In this document: positions 1 through 8,917 of the stretch, one piece after another | How the letters are laid out: each line of letters starts with the position of its first letter | How positions within the stretch are numbered: position 1 is the first letter of the stretch | Assembly (NCBI GenBank): GCA_023419375.1 | Contig: JAEZYD010000056.1 | Location: 118,440-182,439, forward strand | DNA from: Pseudomonadota bacterium | Lineage (GTDB): Bacteria; Desulfobacterota; Desulfovibrionia; Desulfovibrionales; Desulfovibrionaceae | Reading direction: 5' to 3' | Length of the DNA stretch: 64,000 nucleotides | Notes under the pieces: generated by a model | Databases searched by the model: none | What the model was told of the DNA's origin: nothing | What the model saw: the letters and a program-made list of their open reading frames with translations, nothing else | Position numbers and translations under genes: made by a program

Positions 1-1266
1 TTCATACTCCACAAGGTAGGCGCGCCGGGCCTTTTCATAATCAGGATCGCGCGTCCCCTTGGGGATCAGTTCATCGTCAAGGCAGCGGTTGAAATGGGCA
101 AATACGGACGGAATATCAACGCCATAGGGGCACGGCATGCAATAGCCGCACGTGGTGCAACGGATGTTTGACTGGGTCAGAAAAACATTCAGCGCCGCTT
201 TGAGAACTTCCATTTCGCGCCCGGAAAGCGGCTCGTAAGGGGCCAGCGCCCGCAGGTTGTCCTGAAGGTGCTCCATATAGGTCATGCCGCTCAGCATGGT
301 GATCACGTTGGGCAAGCCCGCCACATACCTGAAGGCCCACGATGCGCCCGAGGCCTCGGGTCTTTCAGCCTGAAGGATGGCAAGCGCCTTTTTGTTCAGC
401 CGGGCAAGCCGACCACCCAGCAGCGGCTCCATGACAATCAGCGGCAGGCCGCTTTGCTGCATTTTTTCAAACATCCACTGCGTGGGCGCTGGGTCTTTGG
501 GAATGAATTTTGCCTGATTGGGCGCTATTTTGTATTCGTGCAGCATGTCGTGATAATTGAGCTGCACCATGGCAAAATCCCACGTGACATCGCGCGAGAG
601 CAGATATTCGAGCGTTGGCGCATTGCCGTGGAACGACCAGCCAAGGTTGCGGATGCGGCCCTTCTTTTTTTCTTCAAGCAGATATTCGAGCACGCCGTTC
701 TTTTCGTAAACGGTCTGATACGCCTCAACTGACTGTATTGCGTGCAGCAGATAGTAATCGAAGTATTCTACCTTGCATTTTTCAAGCTGCTTTTCAAAAA
801 TTTCCCTGGCCTGTTCCCTTGTGGGCATAAGGAAGGTGGGCATTTTGTCGGCCAGATAAAAGCTCTCGCGGGGGTAACGCTGCAAGGCCTTGCCGATGAC
901 GCTTTCTGAAACGCCGCGATGGTAGGGCCAGGCGGTATCAAAATAGTTCACCCCATGGGCAATGGCGTAGTCCACCAGGGCAAAGGCCCCCTGCTCGTTC
1001 ACATCCGGCCCGGTGGGGCTATCTGCCCCCGGCAGCATGGGAAAACGCATGCAGCCAAAACCCAACAGTGATACCTTGTCGCCATTTTTGGGATTAACGC
1101 GGCAGGTCATCTTTTCCGCAGGCGGAACAGGCTTTGGCTGCTCAAAGCTGGGCAAAAGGCGCAGCTTGTCCAGCCCGTAGAGCACCGCTCCCCCTGCAAC
1201 GCCTGCCCCTGCCGCCTGCAAAAGACGGCGGCGCGATACCCCGGAAGACGTATCATTCTTGTCCAT
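1..1266 (-). CDS. Aldo/keto reductase with Tat-like leader and C-terminal 4Fe-4S motif (3' end off window)
   Basis: The reading frame is open from an ATG at 1266 to the window edge (422 codons, no stop), so the C-terminus is missing. The N-terminus carries a twin-arginine stretch (VSRRRLLQAAGAG) followed by an Ala/Gly-rich hydrophobic segment, typical of Tat export or a Tat-derived anchor. The body shows aldo/keto reductase signatures: GFGCMRFP, then VNYFDTAWPYHRG with the catalytic Asp/Tyr region, DYYLLHA, and IRNLGWSFHG. Near residues 370-385 there is CTTCGYCMPCPYGVDIP, a ferredoxin-like CxxCxxCxxxCP cluster seen in the predicted Fe-S oxidoreductase branch of the family. The substrate is unknown. 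It lies downstream of larB on the same strand with a 230-bp gap in which I see no gene, so co-transcription is possible but unproven. Confidence 0.88.
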   Translation of the reverse strand, partial: MDKNDTSSGVSRRRLLQAAGAGVAGGAVLYGLDKLRLLPSFEQPKPVPPAEKMTCRVNPKNGDKVSLLGFGCMRFPMLPGADSPTGPDVNEQGAFALVDYAIAHGVNYFDTAWPYHRGVSESVIGKALQRYPRESFYLADKMPTFLMPTREQAREIFEKQLEKCKVEYFDYYLLHAIQSVEAYQTVYEKNGVLEYLLEEKKKGRIRNLGWSFHGNAPTLEYLLSRDVTWDFAMVQLNYHDMLHEYKIAPNQAKFIPKDPAPTQWMFEKMQQSGLPLIVMEPLLGGRLARLNKKALAILQAERPEASGASWAFRYVAGLPNVITMLSGMTYMEHLQDNLRALAPYEPLSGREMEVLKAALNVFLTQSNIRCTTCGYCMPCPYGVDIPSVFAHFNRCLDDELIPKGTRDPDYEKARRAYLVEYE

Positions 1267-1496
1267 AACAGCTCCGCAGTGGAAGTGTGTTCAGGATATC
1301 AGCAGGCTGGCTGCCCGCTCTGTGCAATCGCATGACTACCGTGCAGACGGCCCGGCATTATGCACACCAAGCCCTGCGCCTGTGCGGCATATTGCCGGAA
1401 ACAAGGACGCATGGCCTGACAGTGCAGCGCACTCACGCTGACCGATTTTGTGGGGGGAATATAAAGGCAAGTGCCCGTTGCCGGACAGTTCAGGTT

Positions 1497-2261
1497 TTAG
1501 GTTTTGCTGTTGCCCTCGCAGGCATTGATAATGCGGCAGGCGGCGCAGGCGGCGCCGAAGCCGTTGTCGATATTGGTCACTGTAACGCCGCTGGCGCAGG
1601 AGGTGAGCATGCCAAGCAAGGCGGATAGCCCGGCAAACGAGGCTCCGTAGCCTACCGAGGTGGGAACCGCCACCACGGGCTGCGGCACCAGACCGCCGAC
1701 CACGCTCGCCAGTGCGCCCTCCATGCCCGCAATCACAATGACCGCGCGGGCGGCAAGCACCTCCGGCAAATTGTTGATCAGGCGATGGATGCCCGCCACG
1801 CCCACATCTGCAAGGATTTTTGCGCGCACTCCAAGCATGCGGCAGGTCTCCCGGGCTTCTTCCGCCACGGGGAGGTCAGAGGTGCCCGCGGTGACAATGG
1901 CAACTTCGCCCTGCTTCCAGGCAATGGGTTTGACGACCAGCGTAAGGGTGCGCCCAAGGGGATTGTATTCAGCATTGGGGCATACGGACTGCACATGGGC
2001 CGCCATTTCTGCCGAAACCCTTGTGGCCAGCACATTGCTGCGGTCGCCCACGCGCAGGAATATCTCGCCCACCTGCTCGGGGGTTTTGCCCTCGCCGTAA
2101 ATGACCTCAGGAAAGCCATTGCGCGCCGGGCGCTGCAAATCAAATTTGGTGTGCCCAAGATCAAGCACCGAACTCTCGCGCAGCAGATTCATGCCATCGG
2201 CGACAGAGAGGCTTCCGTCCCTGATTTCAGTGAGCAGTTTTTCCAGCGAACCACCTGACAT
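1497..2261 (-). CDS. larB: Nickel pincer cofactor biosynthesis protein LarB
   Basis: LarB carboxylates and hydrolyses nicotinic acid adenine dinucleotide, the first step of the nickel-pincer cofactor used by lactate racemase and related enzymes (family knowledge). The 254-residue product has the AIR-carboxylase-like core expected of LarB: a short N-terminal helical part (EKLLTEIRDGSLSV), then VTAGTSDLPVAEEA, ADVGVAGIHR, IVIAGMEGALASVVGGL, PTSVGYGASFAGL and TNIDNGFGAA. I chose the ATG at 2261 because GGAG sits seven bases upstream; a longer frame starting at 2324 would run through sequence with no family similarity. It follows larC with a gap of about 93 bp and is probably co-transcribed with it. 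Confidence 0.92.
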   Translation of the reverse strand: MSGGSLEKLLTEIRDGSLSVADGMNLLRESSVLDLGHTKFDLQRPARNGFPEVIYGEGKTPEQVGEIFLRVGDRSNVLATRVSAEMAAHVQSVCPNAEYNPLGRTLTLVVKPIAWKQGEVAIVTAGTSDLPVAEEARETCRMLGVRAKILADVGVAGIHRLINNLPEVLAARAVIVIAGMEGALASVVGGLVPQPVVAVPTSVGYGASFAGLSALLGMLTSCASGVTVTNIDNGFGAACAACRIINACEGNSKT

Positions 2262-2354
2262 ACTTCTACTCCGACATGGTCGGGCTTCATTGCCCGCGAT
2301 CTTTATTTGCCCCGTACAATCCATAGCGTCAAGATTGCACCAGAGCAGGCAGAA

Positions 2355-3206
2355 TCATCTGGCTGCGCCAGCGCCCGCGGCTTCGTCCACTTCCGCCAGG
2401 TGCACCCGCAGCATATTGGGGCGCTCGGTCTGGCGATGCCCAATACCGTATCCCGTGCTCAGCGTGGTCATGGCCGGGGCTGCCTTGAAGGCATGGGCCA
2501 GAGCGGCAATGATGGCCGCCCCGGTTGGAGTTGTGGCCTCATGCTCCACCCCGCCGCGCGTGGTGGGGATGCCATGAAGTATCTCGACCGTCGCCGGGGC
2601 AGGAACAGGCATCAGGCCGTGCGCGCAACGCACAAATCCGCCGCCAAGCTCCAGGGGCGAAGACCACACGGCATCAACATCAAGAGCATGAAAACAGATG
2701 GCCGCGCCCACGATATCTACAATGGAATCCGTTGCGCCAACTTCGTGAAAATGCACGTCTTCCAGAGCCTTGCCATGCACCTTGGCTTCTGCCTCGGCAA
2801 TGCGGCGGAATATGTTCAGGCTCGTCTGCTTGACCGGGTCTGCCAGCGCGCTCTGCATGATGATTGCCGCGATGTCGGCCAGATTTCTGTGCGGCAGGTG
2901 ACTGCCCTGCGCGGCGCTGTGGTCATGCATGTGGGCAGGCGCACCGGCATGCATGTGCCCGTGCTCATGACCGTGCCCGTGGGTGTGTTCATGCCCCTGC
3001 TGTTGACCGTTCAAGTACACATGAACCTGCATCCCCTGAATGCCGTTACATTTTTCTGGCTGACACTGGAGCGCAAACTCATCATCAATGGCGAGCTTGG
3101 CCAGTTCGGCCTTCAGGTAATCGGGGCTGACCCCAAGATCAATCAGGGCGGCCAGATTCATATCGCCGCTGATTCCGGCAAAACAATCGTAATACAGTAT
3201 CTTCAT
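2355..3206 (-). CDS. larC: LarC, N-terminal (LarC1) part only
   Basis: LarC inserts nickel into the pincer cofactor. The start at 3206 gives MKILYYDCFAGISGDM, the standard LarC/DUF111 N-terminus; an upstream in-frame extension to 3290 has no family similarity. Middle motifs include VHFHEVGATDSIVDIVGA and PVPAPATVEIL, and TTPTGAAI follows. A His-rich insert (residues about 85-120, many HGH/HEH repeats) fits nickel binding. The protein stops after PNMLRVHLAEVDE at 283 residues. Full-length LarC is about 400 residues and continues into a C-terminal CTP/nickel-binding domain (LarC2). The 93 bp before larB are too short to encode it in any frame. LarC2 may be encoded elsewhere, or the gene is truncated. 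Confidence 0.88.
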   Translation of the reverse strand: MKILYYDCFAGISGDMNLAALIDLGVSPDYLKAELAKLAIDDEFALQCQPEKCNGIQGMQVHVYLNGQQQGHEHTHGHGHEHGHMHAGAPAHMHDHSAAQGSHLPHRNLADIAAIIMQSALADPVKQTSLNIFRRIAEAEAKVHGKALEDVHFHEVGATDSIVDIVGAAICFHALDVDAVWSSPLELGGGFVRCAHGLMPVPAPATVEILHGIPTTRGGVEHEATTPTGAAIIAALAHAFKAAPAMTTLSTGYGIGHRQTERPNMLRVHLAEVDEAAGAGAAR

Positions 3207-3337
3207 AAAGCCCCGGCAAGAGGTGTGCATCTGAAAAAAACAGGGGCAGGCTGCCGCCGCCCGTGCGCAATATAGGTATTTTGCCCGCAACTGGGAATAG
3301 ACAATACAGCTTGATTCTTGCCTATTTCTGCATGAAA

Positions 3338-3357
3338 GCGGTGTTGTGGCACACCGC
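3338..3357 (-). terminator. Weak hairpin after the flavodoxin gene
   Basis: A 7-bp stem (GCGGTGT/ACACCGC) with a 6-nt loop lies just past the stop codon of the minus-strand flavodoxin gene and is followed on that strand by TTTCATG. The U-tract is poor, so termination is uncertain. Confidence 0.35.
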
Positions 3358-3368
3358 GGGGGCCGCCT

Positions 3369-3905
3369 CTACACGTTCTTGCCCAGCTCAAAGGCCTGCG
3401 CCATGCTGGGAGAGCCTTTTATATCGCCCCTATTCCACGCGCCAACGCCGTATACAACGCCCTTTTCGACTGATCCTTCAAGGCAATAGGCAAAGCCTCT
3501 GAAGCACTCGATGGTTCGCTCCATGTGGGACAAATCAGTATCCGCAGCGGCGATTATGTAATACATACTTTTGTTCTTGATTTCAGTGTAGCGAGCAACG
3601 GTTCTGTCCATGAGGGCTTTTATTTGCGCGCTCACAGAATAGAAATACACGGGCGAGGCCAGCACAAGAACATCAGCCTTGATCATTTTTTCCAGCATGG
3701 TTTCCATGCCGTCCTTTTGCACGCAGGCTCCCTCATGGCTCTGGCAGTACCCACAGCCAAGACACGGAGCAATTTTATGTTCCTGCACAAAAATCTTTTC
3801 CACCTTATGACCTGCCTCCTGTGCTCCATCCATGAACTGCTCGCAAAGCAGATCAGAATTGCCGCCCTTGCGCGGGCTGCCGCAAAAAATCAGGATGTTT
3901 TTCAT
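3369..3905 (-). CDS. Flavodoxin-fold NAD(P)H-dependent oxidoreductase with Cys motif
   Basis: A 178-residue member of the NADPH-dependent FMN reductase / iron-sulfur flavoprotein superfamily. The FMN phosphate loop is visible at the N-terminus (CGSPRKGGNS), followed by PCLGCGYCQSHEGACVQKD, a CxxCxxC-type cluster typical of the Fe-S flavoprotein branch, and the flavin-contacting ASPVYFYSVSAQIKALMDR. The ATG at 3905 is preceded by GGAGCGAGTG; the longer frame from 3950 adds residues with no similarity. It is divergent from an AraC-type regulator across a 340-bp spacer, an arrangement that often means the regulator controls this gene in response to a redox or small-molecule cue. The substrate is unknown. 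Confidence 0.88.
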   Translation of the reverse strand: MKNILIFCGSPRKGGNSDLLCEQFMDGAQEAGHKVEKIFVQEHKIAPCLGCGYCQSHEGACVQKDGMETMLEKMIKADVLVLASPVYFYSVSAQIKALMDRTVARYTEIKNKSMYYIIAAADTDLSHMERTIECFRGFAYCLEGSVEKGVVYGVGAWNRGDIKGSPSMAQAFELGKNV

Positions 3906-4143
3906 CACTCGCTCCATATGCTGATGTGTGTGCATTTCATCCCTTGCCAATTGCAGACAAGACGCTGATTTTCAGCCATTCAAGCGCATTTTGGCAAACT
4001 TCAACCTGAATATTTAAACTATCACTTTAACTTTTATGGCAGGGATTTTACAGGGCAAAACGCCTTTGCGTCATGCGTGCAAACTTGCTCATATTGCTCT
4101 AACCGCCGCCTTATTCTTTTAAGAGCCCTAGCTAAAAGCGCAT

Positions 4144-4210
4144 AGTCCGATTCTCTTAAATTATTGCCCGATTGTCCGATGATTCAAACAATTGTGTTGT
4201 TTTTGTCCGT
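4144..4210. promoter_or_regulatory. Divergent regulatory region with GTCCGAT repeats
   Basis: The 340 bp between the divergent flavodoxin and AraC genes are AT-rich. GTCCGAT occurs at 4145-4151 and 4174-4180, with a related GTCCGTC at 4205. The spacing is 29-31 bp, close to three helical turns, which fits repeated half-sites of an AraC-type regulator. A palindrome ACAATTGT lies near 4188. Function is inferred only. Confidence 0.35.
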
Positions 4211-4245
4211 CCTCTTCTGGTAAAAGCGAGGAAGGGAGAACGACC

Positions 4246-5199
4246 ATGCCTCAGCAAGACAAAGATAAATGCGACATGCTGAATATTCAGCGGCAGGCTC
4301 TGGCCCGCAACATTGCCCGCCAGACCGAGCAAAACCACCGCCTGGAAACGGCAGTGCCAGGGCTTGTACTGGTGCGGTATGAAGCGCCGACACAGCCCGC
4401 AAGCTGCATGTACGAGCCAACTATCTGCCTTGTTGCTCAAGGCGCCAAGCGCGTTATGCTGGGGGATGAAGAATATCTGTACGATGCCAACCACTACCTG
4501 ATTTCGTCTGTTGGCCTGCCGGTGGTGGCAAATGTGGTGGAGGCCAGCCCGGAAGTGCCGCTGCTGGGCATGGTGCTCAAGCTTGATATGCGCATGCTGG
4601 CTCAGATGATGGTGGACAGCAATCTGCCGGTCTCGCGCGCGGCAAAATCCGGGCGCGGCATGCGCGTCAGCGAAGTATGCATGCCCTTGCTCAACGCCTT
4701 TCAGCGGCTGCTTGATCTGCACGACAACCCGCAGGACATCGCCGTGCTCTCCCCCCTGATCCACAAAGAGATACTCTACCGCCTGCTGCTGGGCGAACAG
4801 GGGCATTATTTACGCCAGATTGTGGCCGCCGGCAGCCATGGCTTCCAGATTGCGCAGGCCATTGACTGGCTCAAGAAAAACTACGTCCAGCCCTTGAAGA
4901 TCGACAACCTCGCCCGGCAGATCGGCATGAGCACCTCGACCTTCCATCTCCATTTTCGCGCCATGACCAGCATGAGCCCGCTGCAATACCAAAAGTGGAT
5001 GCGCCTGCACGAGGCAAGACGCCTCATGTTCATGGAGCATCTGGACGCCACCAGCGCGGCCTTTCAGGTGGGGTACGAAAGCCCCTCGCAATTCAGCCGC
5101 GAATACCGCCGCCAGTTCGGTACGCCGCCCCTGCGCGACATCAAGGGGCTGATCAGCACCCAAAGCGACTGCGCTTCCGCCAGCCACAAGACAATGTGA
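4246..5199 (+). CDS. AraC-family transcriptional regulator (AraC_N type)
   Basis: A 317-residue regulator. The N-terminal part (about residues 35-190) matches the AraC_N effector domain (CMYEPTICLVAQGAKRVMLG, then LISSVGLPVVANVVEASPEVP), the domain found in YqhC-like regulators. The C-terminal part (about 205-305) has two helix-turn-helix motifs: IDNLARQIGMSTSTFHLHF and the second ending in VGYESPSQFSREYRRQFG. The ATG at 4246 has AGGAAGGGAG upstream; the in-frame ATG at 4192 has no ribosome site. It is divergent from a flavodoxin-type reductase, and YqhC-type proteins commonly activate reductase genes beside them, so the neighbour is the likely target. Confidence 0.93.
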   Translation: MPQQDKDKCDMLNIQRQALARNIARQTEQNHRLETAVPGLVLVRYEAPTQPASCMYEPTICLVAQGAKRVMLGDEEYLYDANHYLISSVGLPVVANVVEASPEVPLLGMVLKLDMRMLAQMMVDSNLPVSRAAKSGRGMRVSEVCMPLLNAFQRLLDLHDNPQDIAVLSPLIHKEILYRLLLGEQGHYLRQIVAAGSHGFQIAQAIDWLKKNYVQPLKIDNLARQIGMSTSTFHLHFRAMTSMSPLQYQKWMRLHEARRLMFMEHLDATSAAFQVGYESPSQFSREYRRQFGTPPLRDIKGLISTQSDCASASHKTM

Positions 5200-5431
5200 A
5201 ACACCCTGCACACTAAGGGCACGTTGAGTTTGCAATGCTGTGCGCTGGCAAGGCTCGCGCTGTTGCGGGCATTCCCTGCTCTTACCTCTTTTTCTTCGTG
5301 TTACTCTCCAGCATTTTTGATTGATATTGACTTTCAATTTCTTTTCCTACATCTTCCTGGTTCATCGTGTGCCTCAACCGCAAACAAATGCACGCTGCCC
5401 TCCTCCAATCACAGCTATTCCAGGAAGAAAC

Positions 5432-6424
5432 ATGACGCCTTCACAGGTTATTTCCGCTTTGCAGACCCTCACCAGCATTCATCAGCCCGTATTTCTGTGG
5501 GGCGCGCCGGGCGTAGGCAAAAGCCAGATAGTGTCCCAGGTGGCCGCCATGCGGGGCATGGCCCTGCGCGATATCCGGGCCGTGCTGCTTGACCCTGTCG
5601 ACCTGCGCGGCTTGCCGCGCCTTACTGATGCGGGAACCGCCGTCTGGTGCCCGCCAGCCTTTCTGCCGGGGCCGGGCGATCCGCCCACTGGCATCCTGTT
5701 TCTTGACGAACTCAACGCCGCCCCGCCGCTGGTGCAGGCGGCCTGCTATCAGCTCATACTCGACAGAGCCATTGGCGAATACCGCCTGCCGGATGGCTGG
5801 TCCATCATAGCCGCTGGCAACCGGGAAAAGGACAAGGCCGTCTCGTACCGCATGCCTTCTGCCCTGGCTAACCGCATGGTGCATCTGGAATTTGACGCCA
5901 GCCTTGAGGACTGGCTCGCCTGGGCGCAGGGAGCGGGCATTCGCCGCGAGGTCTGCGCGTTTTTGCGCTTTCGTCCACGTTTATTGCATGATTTTGACCC
6001 GCAACGCATGGAAAAAGCCTTTGCTTCGCCCCGCTCGTGGGAATTTGTTTCGCGCATGCTGGAGGCCGCACCCGCCCGCGAGGTGGAATACGAGCTGTTT
6101 CAGGGCACTGTCGGCCCCGCAGCCGCAGCGGAGTTCATGGGTTTTCTCTCTGTATGGCGCGAGCTGCCCACGGTGGATTCCATCCTGGCGCAGCCCGAAG
6201 CCGCAACAGTGCCGCAGGAGCCAGCCGCCCTGTACGCCACCTGCGAAGCGCTGAGCCTGCGCGCGGCAGAAGACACCATGGATGCCCTCACAGCCTATGC
6301 CGAGCGCCTGCCCGCAGAATTCAGCGTGCTGCTGATGCGCGACGCTGTCTGCCAGAATACAGATGTTGTGAACACCCCGGCCTTCAACCGCTGGGCGGAA
6401 AAAAACGCGGAAGTTCTGCTCTAA
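5432..6424 (+). CDS. MoxR-type AAA+ ATPase
   Basis: A 330-residue AAA_5/MoxR ATPase. Walker A is WGAPGVGKS at about residues 22-30, Walker B is GILFLDELN at about residues 90-98, sensor 1 lies in SIIAAGNREKDKA, and the arginine region is MPSALANRMVHLEF. MoxR ATPases act as chaperones that load or activate partner proteins carrying a VWA domain. The next gene, 3 bp downstream, encodes exactly such a VWA protein, so the two form a functional pair. The ATG at 5432 follows AGGAAGAAAC; the longer frame from 5321 is not supported. The target of the complex is unknown. Confidence 0.92.
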   Translation: MTPSQVISALQTLTSIHQPVFLWGAPGVGKSQIVSQVAAMRGMALRDIRAVLLDPVDLRGLPRLTDAGTAVWCPPAFLPGPGDPPTGILFLDELNAAPPLVQAACYQLILDRAIGEYRLPDGWSIIAAGNREKDKAVSYRMPSALANRMVHLEFDASLEDWLAWAQGAGIRREVCAFLRFRPRLLHDFDPQRMEKAFASPRSWEFVSRMLEAAPAREVEYELFQGTVGPAAAAEFMGFLSVWRELPTVDSILAQPEAATVPQEPAALYATCEALSLRAAEDTMDALTAYAERLPAEFSVLLMRDAVCQNTDVVNTPAFNRWAEKNAEVLL

Positions 6425-6427
6425 GCC

Positions 6428-7927
6428 ATGCACACTTTCGATAACCAGCAGCAGCCCTGCGCAGACAACGCGGCTTGCGCTTTACCTCAGTTGCAACAGC
6501 CGCCACAGCCGCAAGCCCCGCAAAAGCCTGCCGCAACCGCAACGGATGCCAGTGATGCAACCCAGGCGGCCCGGCACTGCATCACGCGCGCCCGCGCAGC
6601 TCTGGTCATGGAGCATCCCTTTTTCGGCTCTCTGGCCCTGCGCCTGCGCTTAAAAACGGACCCGACCTGCGCGGATATGTGGACAGACGGCAAAACCCTT
6701 GGCTACAACCCGGCATTCTCCACCGCCCTTACGCAAAAATCGCTGGTGGGGGCAATGGCGCACGAGGTTCTGCATCTGGCTTTCGGGCATCATCTGCGCC
6801 GCAAGGGGCGCGATGCAAAACTGTGGAACCGCGCCTGCGATCTGGCGATCAATCACATTCTGGTGGAGTCTGGCTTTACACTGCCTCAGGGCTTTGCGCA
6901 CAATCCGGCCTATGCGGGCATGAATGCGGATGAAATTTTTGACGCATTGGCAAGCCTGCAAGACGCCCCCACCAACAAGGGCGCGCAGAACGCGCAGGTT
7001 GCGCAGGGCGCGGAACAGACTGAAGGTGCTGGCGCAGCGGCCTTTGATGGAGGCAAGCAGACCGGGCAACCGGAGCAGCCCACCCCGCAAGGCGCGCAAA
7101 ACAGCAAGCAGCAAAAGGATGAAGACGCCGACCTGCAATCCGCCGCTGGCAACAAGGCCGCGGCTAAACGCGAAAAAGGCCGCCCGGAGCAATCAGAGGG
7201 CACAACCAGCTTCACAGGTGAGGTGCAGGATCACCCCGATGCGCAGGGCATGCAGAACGATCAGGCCCTCAAGGCCGCCGAGCAGGAGGCGGATATCGCC
7301 ATGATGCAGGCCATGCAGCGCGCCCGCAACATGGGCAGCATGCCCGCAGGTCTGGCCCGGCAGCTTGACCGGGCGTGGCGGCCCAAGCTGGACTGGCGCA
7401 CGCTTTTGCAGCGGTTTTTGGAGCAGTGCGCGCAAAACGACTATTCGTGGACAACGCCCAACCGCCGCTATCTGTACCAGAACATCTACCTGCCAGCCCG
7501 GCGGGAGGCCCGCCTGCCCCACGTGGCGCTGGCTGTGGACTGCTCCGGCTCGGTGGACGAGCAGGCGCTGGCCATGTTTTGCGCGGAGCTTGCAACCGTG
7601 CTTGAGGCCTACGACACCACGCTCACAGTACTGTTTCACGATACCAAGGTACAGAAAACCCTCACGCTTACGCGCATGGACATGCCCGCCAGTCTTGCGC
7701 CCGTGGGCGGCGGCGGTACGGATTACCGCCCTGTGTGCGCCCATATTGAAGACGAACGCCTTGCCCCCACCTGCTTGATCTGGTTTACCGATCTGGAGTG
7801 CGACCGCTACCCCGCCGAGCCGGAATATCCTGTGCTGTGGATTTGCAGCGCCCCACACGAGCAGCAACCGCCATTCGGGCAGGTGATATGCCTGACGGAA
7901 CCCGCAGCCGCACTGGGCACGGTCTGA
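6428..7927 (+). CDS. Metallopeptidase-like / VWA-like domain protein (DUF2201 type), MoxR partner
   Basis: A 499-residue protein with two recognisable parts. The N-terminal domain (about residues 50-180) has a zinc-peptidase-like helix, MAHEVLHLAFGHHLRR, with the HExxHxxxGH arrangement, then DLAINHIL. The C-terminal domain (about 375-495) is VWA-like with a MIDAS-type start, HVALAVDCSGSVDEQAL, and GGGGTDYRPVCAHIE. They are joined by a long Gln/Ala/Glu-rich linker (about 180-320) that looks disordered. This architecture is known as a putative metallopeptidase plus VWA-like domain encoded next to MoxR ATPases. It presumably works with the ATPase 3 bp upstream and may be co-regulated with the small gene at 8070. 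Proteolytic activity is not demonstrated. Confidence 0.88.
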   Translation: MHTFDNQQQPCADNAACALPQLQQPPQPQAPQKPAATATDASDATQAARHCITRARAALVMEHPFFGSLALRLRLKTDPTCADMWTDGKTLGYNPAFSTALTQKSLVGAMAHEVLHLAFGHHLRRKGRDAKLWNRACDLAINHILVESGFTLPQGFAHNPAYAGMNADEIFDALASLQDAPTNKGAQNAQVAQGAEQTEGAGAAAFDGGKQTGQPEQPTPQGAQNSKQQKDEDADLQSAAGNKAAAKREKGRPEQSEGTTSFTGEVQDHPDAQGMQNDQALKAAEQEADIAMMQAMQRARNMGSMPAGLARQLDRAWRPKLDWRTLLQRFLEQCAQNDYSWTTPNRRYLYQNIYLPARREARLPHVALAVDCSGSVDEQALAMFCAELATVLEAYDTTLTVLFHDTKVQKTLTLTRMDMPASLAPVGGGGTDYRPVCAHIEDERLAPTCLIWFTDLECDRYPAEPEYPVLWICSAPHEQQPPFGQVICLTEPAAALGTV

Positions 7928-8069
7928 CCCAACCGCAACGATCAGGCACAGTAACCGATTTTCTAACCGCCCCAGCAAACCACCAGACCAGCCTGCGGCT
8001 TGCTGCATGAGTCAGCCGGTCAGATGATGCCAGCCCCCAGCCAACACCCCAGCCCCACACGAGGTCGCC

Positions 8070-8552
8070 ATGCAGATTGAATGGAAAATCACCAAAAAAC
8101 GCGGCTATATGCGGCCCACCCTGCAATATTCCGTGCGGCTTGAAGAACACGAAAAAGCCCTAGCCCTACCCATAGTAAGCATAGTTTCAACCATTCCGCA
8201 GCCGGAAGAAGAACGGCAGGATTACTGCTATCCCGGCCTGTTCGAGCGGGCGCAGGGCTACACCCCCACCAGCTTTCACACACTTGAAGCACCATCGCAC
8301 AAGGGGCATTCATGGACGCGCAGCCTCACCCTGCCCTGGCGCGAGAACAACGAATATCCGGAAGTGGAAGAATCCTTTCAGCGCCTGCGCGCCGCGCTGG
8401 AGGCAGAAATTGAAAGGGCAGACAACAGCCAGCCCATGAACGTGGGCGGCAGCGTGCAAACTTCTGCCGCCGCCAAGGTAATGCTTGCCCCCAACCTGCT
8501 GGCAGAACGCTTTTTGCGCCTTGCCGCAGGGGCACAGGGCGCAGGACAATAA
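8070..8552 (+). CDS. Hypothetical protein downstream of MoxR/VWA pair
   Basis: A 160-residue soluble protein with no signal peptide or membrane segment. I do not recognise the family. It begins MQIEWKITKKRGYMRP and is rich in Glu and Pro, with a central FHTLEAPSHKGHSWTRSLTLPW and a predicted helical C-terminus. It is in the same direction as the MoxR and VWA genes and 142 bp downstream. Codon use matches the neighbours, which supports a real gene, probably a third partner of that pair. No function is assigned. Confidence 0.7.
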   Translation: MQIEWKITKKRGYMRPTLQYSVRLEEHEKALALPIVSIVSTIPQPEEERQDYCYPGLFERAQGYTPTSFHTLEAPSHKGHSWTRSLTLPWRENNEYPEVEESFQRLRAALEAEIERADNSQPMNVGGSVQTSAAAKVMLAPNLLAERFLRLAAGAQGAGQ

Positions 8553-8917
8553 ATATAATGATGCGTAACAGCGCATGTAAGAAGCTGAACATGCTTTTAA
8601 TTAGCAACCTAACAATAAAAAAATAATGATGACTTTAACACAAAAAAACAAACATGCATCTATCAGCATAATATGTATTATTTTTTAAATACTAAACTAA
8701 ATTCATAACATATGAGTATTATTTTGACATAACCATTGTACACCTATATATTTATAAAAAATTTGATTCATACAGACAATAAAAGTTATCTTCAAAGCCA
8801 TAACTTATTGTTAGTCTGTTTTCCTGCCTCATATTCCTGCATCATTAGATACAACGCACATTGCAAGACCACTGGCCTGAGACTGATAACGCGCCAAAGG
8901 CTTACTGAGAGGCTGCT
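8553..8917 (+). other. AT-rich intergenic leader of the hybrid kinase
   Basis: This 365-bp stretch has no credible gene. It is strikingly AT-rich compared with both flanks and carries the strong promoter listed at 8724-8752. The transcript would have an untranslated leader of about 160 nt before the kinase start. Confidence 0.6.
8724..8752 (+). promoter_or_regulatory. Sigma-70-type promoter of hybrid kinase
   Basis: TTGACA at 8724-8729, a 17-bp spacer, and TATATT at 8747-8752. The -35 is perfect and the -10 matches at five of six positions. It points to the kinase gene starting at 8918. Confidence 0.7.

Noticed and set aside
2307..3275. 322-residue plus-strand ORF
   Set aside because: It is the antisense frame of larC and shows no family motifs.
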